The notes below the pieces were generated by a model. It was not told where the DNA came from, did not search any database, and saw only the letters and a list, made by a program, of their open reading frames with translations. Below are positions 55,415 to 64,000 of a stretch of DNA of 64,000 nt, piece by piece (within the stretch, counting starts at the first letter, position 1; the number at the start of each line of letters is the position of its first letter). Location of the stretch: assembly GCA_963822115.1 (NCBI GenBank), contig CAWGGM010000012.1, forward strand, positions 248,001 to 312,000, read 5' to 3'. The position numbers were made by a program, and so were the translations under genes. The stretch is from CAWDXG01 sp963822115 (GTDB lineage: Bacteria; Myxococcota_A; Polyangia; Polyangiales; Polyangiaceae).

Positions 55415-57325
55415 ATGGCTCCCATCGTTGCCGCTCCAGCCGAGCCGCGGCTCCAGCACTCCAGTGCGTTCAGGAGACGCCGCTTCCTGAACTGGTTCCC
55501 GCTCGGGCTCAGCTACGCGTTCCTGTACATGGGGCGCTACAACCTCACGGTCGCCAAGACATCGCTCGGCGACCTGATGACGAAGGAACAGTTCGGCATC
55601 ATCTTCGGTGTCGGCACCTTCATCTACGCCTTCGCGTTCCTGGTGAACGGCCCGCTCATCGACCGGTTGGGCGGCCGCCGCGGCATGATCGGCGCAACCG
55701 CCGGCGCCATGACGATGAACCTCGCCATGGCCGCGTACCTGTTCCACATCCTGCGCCTGGGCGATTCGAGCGGCGCGCCGCTCACGCTGGTGTTCAGCCT
55801 GCTCTACGCGCTGAACATGTATTTCCAGAGCTTCGGCGCGGTCGCCATCGTCAAGGTCAACGCGCACTGGTTCCACGTCAACGAGCGCGGGGGCTTCTCG
55901 GGCATCTTCGGCACGATGATCTCGAGCGGGATCTTCTTCGCGTTCACCGGCAACGCCTGGCTTCTCGACGGGGTCAATGCTCTCAATCCCCATCACCCGA
56001 ACCAGTGGGTGATTTTCGCTATCCCCGGCGCCCTGCTGGGGCTGATGTGCGCGATCGAGTTCTTCCTCCTGCGCGATCGCCCAGGGCTCGCGGGCTTCGA
56101 GGACTTCGACACCGGCGATGCGTCCTCCGGCGACACCAGCGAAGAACCCGAACGCTCCGGGGCTCTGCTCAAGCGCATCCTCACCAACCCCATCATCCTG
56201 ACCATCGCGTTCATCGAGTTCTGCACGGGCGTGCTGCGCAACGGCGTGATGCACTGGTTCCCGTTCTACGCGAAGGAGATCTGGGCGCTGCCGGGCAACC
56301 ACCTGCTCCGCTACGGCTCGCGCGAGCACTGGGAGGTCGCGGTCGCCTGCTTCGCCGTCTCGGCCATCTCCGGCGTCCTGGCGACGCGGACCCGCGGCTC
56401 GCGTCGCGCCTACCTGATCATCGCGGCGTCGCTGGCCTTCCTCGCGCCGTTCTCCATGTTCGGTTGGGGCGGCCTGTTGATGATCGCCGGTGTGATCGGC
56501 GGCAACGTCGCCGGCTGGGTGTCGGATCTGGTGTTCCAGAGCCGGCGTGGGCCGGTCGCTGCCGTGCTCTACGGAGTGATGATCGTGTGCACGATCGCGA
56601 TGGTGTTCGTGCTCGCGCCCGCCTCCAACGTGGTCGCGAGCGCCAAGCCCGCGAGCGGTCTGCACAAGGGCGACCGCATCCTCGCCATCGCGGGGCACGA
56701 TCACATCGAGAACTGGGCAGCGGTGCGCCACGCCGTCGCCTGCTGGGAGCCGCTCTGCAAGAACTCGAGCTGGAACGCCAAGTCGTGCAAGTGTTCCGCG
56801 CGCATCGCCGAGCACGCGCCCAGCGCCGGAGTCGACGGCAAGCGCGGCATCCCGGCCACGATCGTACGCGGTGGCGCGACGCTCGAGGTAACGCTGCCCG
56901 ACGCCGAGGCCGTGCAGCGCGCCGGCGATCACCGCCTATTGCCGGCGCGCCCGGTGCTGCCGATGAGCCCATTCTTCCTCGGCGCGATCGCCTTCTTGCT
57001 CAGCGTGTCCGTGATCGGTTGCCACGGCGTGCTGTCCGGCACCGCCACCATGGACTTCGGCGGGCGCAAGGGCGCCGCCACGGCCGTCGGCGCCATCGAC
57101 GGCTTCGTCTATCTGGGCACGGCCGTGCAGGCCGTGAGCCTGGGCTTTCTGACCACCAAGAGCTGGACCTACTGGCCGCTGTTCTTGATCCCGTTCTCCG
57201 TCATCGGCTTCGTCCTGAGCCTGCGCATCTGGAACGCCAAGCCGAAGGGCGCCGACAGGCCACCCGCACGCGAAGCGAGCGACGACATCCTCGAGCCCAG
57301 CCCGGCGGACCTGCCGGGTAGCTAG
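55415..57325 (+). CDS. OPA-like MFS transporter with inserted PDZ-like domain
   Basis: A 636-residue permease clearly paralogous to the 53577-54959 gene (FLNWFPLGLSYAFLYMGRYN; NGPLIDRLGGRRGMIGATAG; LSGTATMDFGGRKGAATAVGA). It differs by an extra hydrophobic stretch around residues 305-345 and by an insert at about 405-510, between the putative ninth and tenth helices. The insert begins SGLHKGDRILAIAGHDHIENW, a PDZ-type carboxylate-binding loop and strand as in HtrA/RseP PDZ domains, contains four cysteines (443, 448, 458, 460) and ends with GIPATIVRGGATLEVTLPD. By the expected topology it would lie in the periplasm. It might bind peptides and gate transport. ATG at 55415. Confidence 0.88.
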   Translation: MAPIVAAPAEPRLQHSSAFRRRRFLNWFPLGLSYAFLYMGRYNLTVAKTSLGDLMTKEQFGIIFGVGTFIYAFAFLVNGPLIDRLGGRRGMIGATAGAMTMNLAMAAYLFHILRLGDSSGAPLTLVFSLLYALNMYFQSFGAVAIVKVNAHWFHVNERGGFSGIFGTMISSGIFFAFTGNAWLLDGVNALNPHHPNQWVIFAIPGALLGLMCAIEFFLLRDRPGLAGFEDFDTGDASSGDTSEEPERSGALLKRILTNPIILTIAFIEFCTGVLRNGVMHWFPFYAKEIWALPGNHLLRYGSREHWEVAVACFAVSAISGVLATRTRGSRRAYLIIAASLAFLAPFSMFGWGGLLMIAGVIGGNVAGWVSDLVFQSRRGPVAAVLYGVMIVCTIAMVFVLAPASNVVASAKPASGLHKGDRILAIAGHDHIENWAAVRHAVACWEPLCKNSSWNAKSCKCSARIAEHAPSAGVDGKRGIPATIVRGGATLEVTLPDAEAVQRAGDHRLLPARPVLPMSPFFLGAIAFLLSVSVIGCHGVLSGTATMDFGGRKGAATAVGAIDGFVYLGTAVQAVSLGFLTTKSWTYWPLFLIPFSVIGFVLSLRIWNAKPKGADRPPAREASDDILEPSPADLPGS

Positions 57326-57348
57326 AGCAGGCGCCGCGGGGCTCGAGC

Positions 57349-58176
57349 CTACTCCGACGGACCTTCCAGATCTTCGGCCAGGTAGCTGAGGATCACTTCG
57401 TCGAGAGACTTCTCGCTGATCACGCTCTCGCCGAAGATGGACTGCTTGTCCGGCGACTTCGGCTCGTCGAAGATCGCGGCCGGCCTCGATGGCGCGTACT
57501 TGCCCGGGCCCGACGCGACTGGCGGGGTGCCGTGAGCGGGTGTGACTCTCGGCGGCGGCGGCGGAGCGGCGGCGACGGGCGGCGGAGGCCGACCCGACTT
57601 GGGGCGGGCCTTGGGCGGATGAGCGTCGATCGAGTTCACGTCCAGGTCGAAATCGCCCGCGGGAGGCGGAACCGACGGAGTCACGCGCCGCAGGTTGGGG
57701 TTAGTCAGCGCTCGCCCGCGCTTCTTCTTCGGCGGTCGGGAAGACCGCCTCGGCTCGGCTGCGGTCGCCTCCGCCTCTTTCGCGGCCTCCGCTGGCTCCG
57801 GCTCGACCCGTGGCGCGCCCGCCGGGAGCGACTCCGGCATGCGCAGCGACTCGGGCGCGTCGGGGTTCACCGCCGACGCTGGGGGGCCGCACGCTTCGGC
57901 GATGATGTCGTCGTACTCGCCGGAGCGCAGGGAGATGAACATCCCCTTGTGCTGCTCCTTCATCATGCGGCGCACGACTGTCGCCATGTCGTCGCGTCCG
58001 ACGTGCTCGGCGTAGTCGGTCCGCGTCGTCTTGAGGATGCGCCCACCGTCCGCGAACAGGTGCGTGACGATGCGCGGATACTTCACCCCCGAATCCTCGG
58101 TCTGGATATGGAAGATCCGCCCCTGATGCCTGACGTTGTTGTTGAAACCGAGCAGGGGAGGCGGGCTTCTAGACAC
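57349..58176 (-). CDS. Conserved hypothetical protein with disordered Pro/Ala middle
   Basis: A 275-residue protein. A conserved N-terminal domain of about 95 residues reads GFNNNVRHQGRIFHIQTED, IVTHLFADGGRILKTTRT and MMKEQHKGMFISLRSGEYDD, a pattern I associate with proteins of myxobacteria. The middle is low-complexity (Pro/Ala/Arg/Lys), and the C-terminus ends in a short acidic helix (SLDEVILSYLAEDLEGPSE) likely to be conserved. The GTG at 58176 has GGAG nine bases upstream; a TTG two codons earlier is possible. It lies downstream of the HD-GYP-like regulator on the same strand. Function unknown. Confidence 0.75.
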   Translation of the reverse strand: MSRSPPPLLGFNNNVRHQGRIFHIQTEDSGVKYPRIVTHLFADGGRILKTTRTDYAEHVGRDDMATVVRRMMKEQHKGMFISLRSGEYDDIIAEACGPPASAVNPDAPESLRMPESLPAGAPRVEPEPAEAAKEAEATAAEPRRSSRPPKKKRGRALTNPNLRRVTPSVPPPAGDFDLDVNSIDAHPPKARPKSGRPPPPVAAAPPPPPRVTPAHGTPPVASGPGKYAPSRPAAIFDEPKSPDKQSIFGESVISEKSLDEVILSYLAEDLEGPSE

Positions 58177-58314
58177 TGCCAAGCACTCCAGACCAGAAAT
58201 TCCCTATAGGACCAGGATTTCGAACAGTACCACGTCGGGCGACCGAGCACACGCCTCGGCGCGTCAGCTCGGCGCTTGCGGGCTCCACGGCCAGTAGGGG
58301 GAGAAACCAGAGCA

Positions 58315-60264
58315 TCACCGAACCTGCTCGTCGATCCGCCGCATGCCTTCCAGGAGCAACGCTTCGGGGCTGTCCTGGATCACCTGCTGCGGTGCGGTGA
58401 AGTTCGGGTCGAGCGAGAACTCGCCTTCCGAGAACCCCAGCATGGCGTAGAAGGCGTCCTCTCCACGCAGGTTGGCCCACAGCGCGTTGAAGATGGCGCC
58501 GTTCACGAAGTGGATCTCCCCGGCCTCGCCGCCGGCGCGGATCTTGAGCGAGCCGGTCTTCCGCCCGTGCCACAGAACCTGCACCATGTCCGGCAGGCTC
58601 ATCTCCGAGAGCGATCCAGACACGCCCCTGAGACCGGTCTGCGCCGCTTCACGTTCGATGATCTGCTTCAGCTTGGCCACCAGCAGGTCGGAGCTGACCG
58701 GCTTCGTCATGAAATCCTGGGCGCCCATCTGGAACGCCTTCTGCGCGTCCGCACCACCGGAGCGACCGGTCACCACGATCCAGGGCAGCTTCTGCCCCCA
58801 GGGGTGCTTTCGCGCCTCGGTCAGCAACGCTAGCCCGTCATCGTCGCCGAGGTCGATCTCGCTGACCACGATCTCGATCTCGCCCTTCTGCAGGGCCTTG
58901 ATCGCCTGATCGGCGCTACGCGCCTGCGTCACCTCGAAGCCCTGCTCGATCATCCTGAGCTCGAGCACCGTGGTCTCTTCCGGATCGGGATCGACAATGA
59001 GCGCGCGATGCCGGTTCGCCAGAAGCCGCGCCTTGAGATCGTCTCCCGTCACGGTGTGCTTGAACAGGTCGACCAGGTTCGGATCGAAGATCGTCCCCTT
59101 GTATCGGGCCAGCACCTCGCAGGCCTGGACGGGACGCAGCTTCTTGCGGAAGGGGTTGCGGGGATTCTGCGTCAGGTCGGCATAGGTGTCGGCGATCGCC
59201 AGAAGCCGTGCGCCGAGCGGGATGTCCTTCCCGCTCATGGCACCGGGCAGTCCCTGCCCGTCGAACCGCTCGTACATCGCCTCGACGGCCTGCATGGCTT
59301 CGCGTGGAAGCGCGACCGCCTCCATCAGGCGGTTCGGAGACCGGTACAGCTTCGCCGCCGCGGTGCGGTGACCTTCGTACTCCGAGACGTTGAGCGTCGT
59401 CAGATGGTACGCGCTCATCTTGCTCAGGTCGTGGATATAGCCCGCGATGATCATCGCGCTCCTCTGCACCTCGGAGAGCCCGATGCGCTCGCTGACCTTG
59501 CGCAGCAGCCGCGCCACCTGCGACGAGTGCCCACGCAGATCGGGGCGAGCGTTCTCGATCAGGCTGACCAGCACATTGAGCGTCTCGAGGTACGCTTCAC
59601 CGGTCACGCCGCGGCCGCTCGCGCCACCCGCAGTGCGCTTCGCCCCCCTCTCCAGATCGGTCGAGGAGATCATCCGCTCGCGGCGCGTGCCTTCCGTGGC
59701 CAGCGCGGTCGCCATGCTTTCCTCGCTGACGAGGTTGCGCTCGTAGACATCGAGCATGGTGCTGAACTGCTCGTGCGCTGAACGGTCGATCGTCGAGAAA
59801 GCGTGGATGTCGCCGTTGTAGGCCTTGGCAATCGCAGCCCGCACCGCACGCGGTCGTCCCACGAACGCGCGGACTTCCTTGGCCCCCGAGGCGAGCTGCA
59901 CTTCCTGCAGCACCGGAGCATTGTCCGGATCCGGCGTCACGACGCTCAGCACCCCCGCGTTCGCATCGAACAGCACGGGGAACACCGTGTCGCGCTCGGC
60001 CAGCTTCTTGGGAACGCGCTCGAGCGTGGAGCGCTCGATATCGGCTTTCGCCAATTTCTCCGTCGACACGAAGCGCGTCTGGTGCAGCGCCGCCAGGTAC
60101 TTGAGAAGCGCGACTTCATCGAGCGCGCCGACCTCGATCAACGCTTCTTCGATTCGGGCGCCGAGCATCTTCACCTGATTGAGCGCAGCCTCCTGCTGCT
60201 CGGGGGTGATCAGCCCATCGGCGACCAGTCTCTCGACGATGCGGATGTTGCCCGTCGGGTGCAT
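58315..60264 (-). CDS. Multidomain regulator: MshEN-like, HD-GYP-like, receiver and PATAN (DUF4388)
   Basis: A 649-residue protein. The N-terminus (ERLVADGLITPEQQEAALNQ, ARIEEALIEVGALDEVALLKYLA) is a GspE/MshE N-terminal-like domain, which binds c-di-GMP in some ATPases. A central HD domain has RGHSSQVARLLRKV, IAGYIHDLSKMSAYHL and ERFDGQGLPGAMSG; the last is a GYP motif altered to GLP, so phosphodiesterase activity is uncertain. A receiver-like domain follows (RALIVDPDPEETTV, VVSEIDLGDDDG, DFMTKPVSSDLL). The C-terminal PATAN domain (LSEMSLPDMVQVLWHGRKTGSL) is common in myxobacterial signalling proteins. ATG at 60264; several upstream starts in frame were rejected because their sequence is Arg/Pro-rich shadow. 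Probably a c-di-GMP-linked regulator of motility or polarity. Confidence 0.85.
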   Translation of the reverse strand: MHPTGNIRIVERLVADGLITPEQQEAALNQVKMLGARIEEALIEVGALDEVALLKYLAALHQTRFVSTEKLAKADIERSTLERVPKKLAERDTVFPVLFDANAGVLSVVTPDPDNAPVLQEVQLASGAKEVRAFVGRPRAVRAAIAKAYNGDIHAFSTIDRSAHEQFSTMLDVYERNLVSEESMATALATEGTRRERMISSTDLERGAKRTAGGASGRGVTGEAYLETLNVLVSLIENARPDLRGHSSQVARLLRKVSERIGLSEVQRSAMIIAGYIHDLSKMSAYHLTTLNVSEYEGHRTAAAKLYRSPNRLMEAVALPREAMQAVEAMYERFDGQGLPGAMSGKDIPLGARLLAIADTYADLTQNPRNPFRKKLRPVQACEVLARYKGTIFDPNLVDLFKHTVTGDDLKARLLANRHRALIVDPDPEETTVLELRMIEQGFEVTQARSADQAIKALQKGEIEIVVSEIDLGDDDGLALLTEARKHPWGQKLPWIVVTGRSGGADAQKAFQMGAQDFMTKPVSSDLLVAKLKQIIEREAAQTGLRGVSGSLSEMSLPDMVQVLWHGRKTGSLKIRAGGEAGEIHFVNGAIFNALWANLRGEDAFYAMLGFSEGEFSLDPNFTAPQQVIQDSPEALLLEGMRRIDEQVR

Positions 60265-60432
60265 GCGCGTCTCGTAAGTATGGCTTGTCGGCGGGTGCCG
60301 CTGTCCAGCGTACATCTGCCCGGGAGGGTAAAAGTACCTGGAATTGTTGATTTTCCGGCCGGATTTCCGGAACCTTCCAAGCGCGGGCTGCCGGGCGAGG
60401 ACCGGCTTGTTGGCCGGGACGACCCGCCCGGC

Positions 60433-60461
60433 TTGACGTGGCGAAGCCCAAAAGCTAGTAA
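60433..60461 (+). promoter_or_regulatory. Promoter of the rplM-rpsI operon
   Basis: TTGACG (60433-60438), a 17-base spacer and TAGTAA (60456-60461), 45 bases before the rplM ATG. Confidence 0.6.
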
Positions 60462-60506
60462 AGCCGCCCTTCACCGGCAGGCCGGCGCCTGCTCCAGAGG
60501 TCAGTA

Positions 60507-60941
60507 ATGCGAACCTACATGGCGAAGCCCGCCGAAAGCCAGTCCACCCGCAAGTGGTGGGTCATCGACGCGAAAGACCAGCCGCTCGGGCGCCTGGCCA
60601 GCAAGATCGCGACGGTTCTGCGCGGCAAGCACAAGCCCACCTTCACCGCGCACGTCGACACGGGCGACTTCGTCATTGTCATCAACGCGAACAAGGTGAA
60701 GCTCACCGGCGCGAAGAGCGACGCGAAGAAGTACTACCGCCACAGCGGCTATCCCGGCGGCCTGAAGGAAGAGACCTTCCGTCACCTCGTGGCGCGTCGT
60801 CCCGAGGTGCCCATCCAGCAGGCGGTCAAGGGGATGCTGCCGAAGAACGTGCTCGGGCGTCACATGCTCGACAAGTTGAAGGTGTACGGCGAAGCCGAAC
60901 ATCCCCACCAGGCGCAGAAGCCCGAGCCCATGCCGCTCTAA
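60507..60941 (+). CDS. rplM: 50S ribosomal protein L13
   Basis: A 144-residue large-subunit ribosomal protein with all family features: RKWWVIDAKDQPLGRLASKIA, GDFVIVINANKVKLTG, YYRHSGYPGGLKEETF and KGMLPKNVLGRHMLDKLKVY. ATG at 60507 preceded by AGAGGTC. It is followed 22 bases later by rpsI, the universal L13-S9 operon. Confidence 0.98.
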   Translation: MRTYMAKPAESQSTRKWWVIDAKDQPLGRLASKIATVLRGKHKPTFTAHVDTGDFVIVINANKVKLTGAKSDAKKYYRHSGYPGGLKEETFRHLVARRPEVPIQQAVKGMLPKNVLGRHMLDKLKVYGEAEHPHQAQKPEPMPL

Positions 60942-60963
60942 GCGGTCGAAACGAAAGCAAGCG

Positions 60964-61356
60964 ATGTCCGAAACCGCAACGTACGCCACTGGTAAGCGCA
61001 AGACCGCCGTTGCCCGCGTGTGGATCACGCCGGGCTCCGGCCAGATCACTATCAACGGCACGAACGCCGACGACTACTTCGAGCGCGAGACCTCGCGCAT
61101 GGTGATGCGCCAGTCACTCGAGCTGCTCGAGCTGATCGACAAGTACGATGTGAAGGCCACGGTGGCCGGCGGCGGACACAGCGCCCAGGCCGAGGCCATG
61201 CGCCACGGCATCGCGCGCGCCCTCACCACCGAGGATTCCGAGCGCCGCCGCGCCCTCAAGCGGGCCGGCTACCTCACGCGCGACGATCGCAAGAAAGAGC
61301 GCAAGAAGTACGGCCAGCCCGGCGCCCGCAAGCACTTCCAGTTCTCGAAGCGCTAG
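60964..61356 (+). CDS. rpsI: 30S ribosomal protein S9
   Basis: A 130-residue small-subunit ribosomal protein: YATGKRKTAVARVWITPGSG, TVAGGGHSAQAEAMRHGIAR and the basic tail KKYGQPGARKHFQFSKR, whose final Lys-Arg contacts the P-site tRNA. ATG at 60964. A strong hairpin follows at 61394-61428. Confidence 0.98.
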   Translation: MSETATYATGKRKTAVARVWITPGSGQITINGTNADDYFERETSRMVMRQSLELLELIDKYDVKATVAGGGHSAQAEAMRHGIARALTTEDSERRRALKRAGYLTRDDRKKERKKYGQPGARKHFQFSKR

Positions 61357-61653
61357 ACCGCGCCGCACAACGCCCCCGAACGCGGGGCCACAACGCGCCA
61401 CGTCCGCACCTCGTGCCGACGTGGCGCGAACGCGTTCAGCGCCCGTCGCGTAGCCCGCGCCGTCGCATGCGCGCTGGCGCCGCGCCGTTCAGTACTTGTG
61501 CGCCGCGTACCCCGTTTGTACGCGTCGAGCACGAGGTTGTCGTAGCTGCTGTTGTACACGGTGCAGCTCTTGGTGCTGCCGTAGCTGTTGTAGCCAGCTC
61601 CCTGCCTCTCCCCTGCGGCTGTCCCCGCGCCTCCCCCGTGCTACTCCCCTCCC
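61357..61653. other. Intergenic region between rpsI and argC
   Basis: 297 bases. The left part holds the terminator hairpin. The right part has lower GC and two similar CGTAGCTG-rich stretches about 40 bases apart (near 61545 and 61582); on the minus strand they encode a Tyr/Asn/Ser-rich string without a start codon. Confidence 0.4.
61394..61428 (+). terminator. Hairpin terminator of the rplM-rpsI operon
   Basis: CGCGCCACGTC and GACGTGGCGCG form a perfect 11-base stem with a 13-base loop, 38 bases past the rpsI stop. No T-tract follows. Confidence 0.6.
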
Positions 61654-62716
61654 ATGGACGCACTCCGCGTAGGAATCGTAGGCGCCGGCGGTTACACCGG
61701 AGCCGAGCTCGTGCGGCTCGTGCACGCGCACCCTCGCCTCTGCATCGAGTGGGTGGCGGCGCGCGAGAAGGCGGGCAAGCGGCTCGACGAGGTGTTGCCG
61801 GCCACGCAAGGTGTCGCGGGGCTGGGCGAGCGCGTGCTCGAGGCGTTCGACCCCGCCGACGCTGCAGAAGTCGCCAAGCGCATCAACGTCGCGTTCACGG
61901 CGCTGCCACATTCGGCGAGCGCGCGCGTGGGCAAGGCGCTGTTGGACGCGGGCGTGCGCGTCGTGGATCTGTCGGCGGATTTCCGGCTGCGCAGCGCGAA
62001 GACGTACGGCGACTGGTACGGCGAGCACCCGGCGCCGGAGCTGCTCGAGCAGGCCGTGTACGGATTGCCCGAGCTGCATCGGAAACAGCTGAAGGACGCG
62101 CGGCTGATCGCGGCACCCGGATGCTATCCGACGGCGAGCATCCTGCCGCTGGCACCGCTGCTCGCGCGCGGGCTGGTCGAGTCACGGAGGATCATCATCG
62201 ACGCCAAGAGCGGCGTCAGCGGCGCGGGCCGCAGCCCGTCGCCGGGCACCCACTATCCCGAGACGGCGGAAGGCCTACGCCCGTACAAGGTCGCCGGCCA
62301 CCACCGGCACGCACCCGAGATTCGAGCAGGAGCTCGGTCTGATGGCCCGCAAGGAGCTGCGCGTCGTGTTCACGCCGCACCTGGTGCCGATGAGCCGCGG
62401 CATCCTGAGCACCGCCTACGCCTCGCCGAAACATGGCGTCACTGCCGAGCAGTGCCGCGAGGCCGCGCGCGAGCAGTACGCCGGCGGGCTGGTCACGGTG
62501 CTCGAAGAGGGACGCCTGCCCGACACGCTCTGGGTACGCGGCTCGGCGCGCGCGCACGTCGGCTACGCGCTGGACCAGCGCACCGGCACGCTGCTGGCGA
62601 TGGGCGCCATCGACAACCTCGCGCGCGGTGCGTCCGCGCAGGCCATCCAGGCGCTGAACGTCGCGCTCGGCTGGCCGGACGCCCTGGGGCTGCCCGAGGT
62701 CGCCCTGTTCCCCTAG
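61654..62716 (+). pseudogene. argC: N-acetyl-gamma-glutamyl-phosphate reductase, frameshifted as sequenced
   Basis: Third enzyme of arginine biosynthesis, which reduces N-acetylglutamyl phosphate with NADPH. The N-terminal Rossmann part (VGIVGAGGYTGAELVRLVHAHP) and the active-site Cys (LIAAPGCYPTASILPLAP) are in one frame; the C-terminal part (RKELRVVFTPHLVPMSRGIL) is in the next. The break is at 62320-62323, where ATTC stands for an expected ATC: dropping one T joins HRHAPEI to EQELGLMARKE and gives a normal 353-residue ArgC. No slippery sequence is seen. Since arginine synthesis is normally essential in free-living bacteria, a sequencing error is more likely than a real pseudogene. No Shine-Dalgarno sequence is visible before the ATG. 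Confidence 0.88.
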
Positions 62717-62958
62717 CCCCGGTGCGGCGACTGGCCCTGGCGGCGGCGTTTTCCCTGCGATCCCGCGGTACTCCGGCTGGCCGAGGCCGAACGTTGGAAA
62801 AACGGCCGGTTTCTGCTATTCCGCCGGTCGCTTCCTGCCCCCGCGCGGGTGGAAGACGAGGCGAGCTGAAGCGCCACTCGGGGTGGCGGCCAACCCCTCG
62901 AAGCAGCGCGGCTTCGTCGCACAGCGCGAGCCGCGCCGACAACGAGTCGAGGTCTCCA

Positions 62959-64000
<1,042 letters not shown>

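Noticed and set aside
58169..58315. 48-residue frame overlapping the stop of the HD-GYP-like gene (TGATG)
   Set aside because: Has a signal-like start (MLWFLPLLAVEPASA) but no conserved content and overlaps the start of the next gene; chance cannot be excluded.

Overview
The window is GC-rich, densely coded DNA with no mobile elements. Several traits point to a myxobacterium-like member of Myxococcota: a secreted serine protease ending in a MYXO-CTERM-type sorting tail (7898-9208), many lipoproteins with Gly-rich linkers, two sigma-54 activators with readable -24/-12 promoters, and a CHASE-domain hybrid kinase. The species cannot be named from the sequence. Two conserved genes (cusB-like, argC) each carry one extra base, which looks more like sequence or assembly error than decay.

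Layout. 1-5.4 kb: 3' end of an RluA-type pseudouridine synthase, a membrane protein, a large lipoprotein and a geranylgeranyl-reductase-family flavoprotein. 5.6-9.2 kb: dnaK, tRNA-Ala(CGC) and the MYXO-CTERM protease. 9.6-15.2 kb: an SRPBCC protein, then a leftward operon (sigma-54 activator, Memo-family protein, YqgE, FGE-sulfatase-like protein) divergent from an AhpC peroxiredoxin with its own sigma-54 promoter. 15.3-22.6 kb: a metallo-beta-lactamase-fold hydrolase, a small kinase-like protein, a CHASE hybrid kinase, an NtrC-type regulator behind a sigma-54 promoter, and a second sigma-54 promoter driving a small protein and a PAP2 phosphatase. 23.3-28.7 kb: an FtsX-type permease, a secreted protein-arginine deiminase lipoprotein and a coupled HEAT-repeat protein. 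28.7-36.4 kb: ilvD, a mutarotase-like protein, an esterase, a TVP38-type membrane protein and a two-subunit molybdenum hydroxylase. 36.5-39.0 kb: a DUF1232 protein and an NfeD/flotillin pair. 39.3-45.3 kb: a heavy-metal RND efflux operon led by a small His/Cys protein. 45.6-53.6 kb: a DUF1634/TauE pair, lipoproteins, an EamA transporter and an OPT transporter. 53.6-57.3 kb: two OPA-like MFS paralogues facing away from each other around tRNA-Cys; one has a PDZ-like insert. 57.3-64 kb: a conserved hypothetical gene, an HD-GYP-like multidomain regulator, rplM-rpsI, argC and the start of a membrane pyrophosphatase.

The most informative parts are regulatory. At 14.5-14.7 kb paired dyads and a -24/-12 promoter link a GAF-type sigma-54 activator to the peroxiredoxin and, through its operon, to a Memo-family protein. 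At 17.1-22.6 kb a kinase, its likely response regulator, two sigma-54 promoters and the downstream genes appear to form one signalling unit. No CRISPR array, prophage, transposase or secondary-metabolite cluster was seen.
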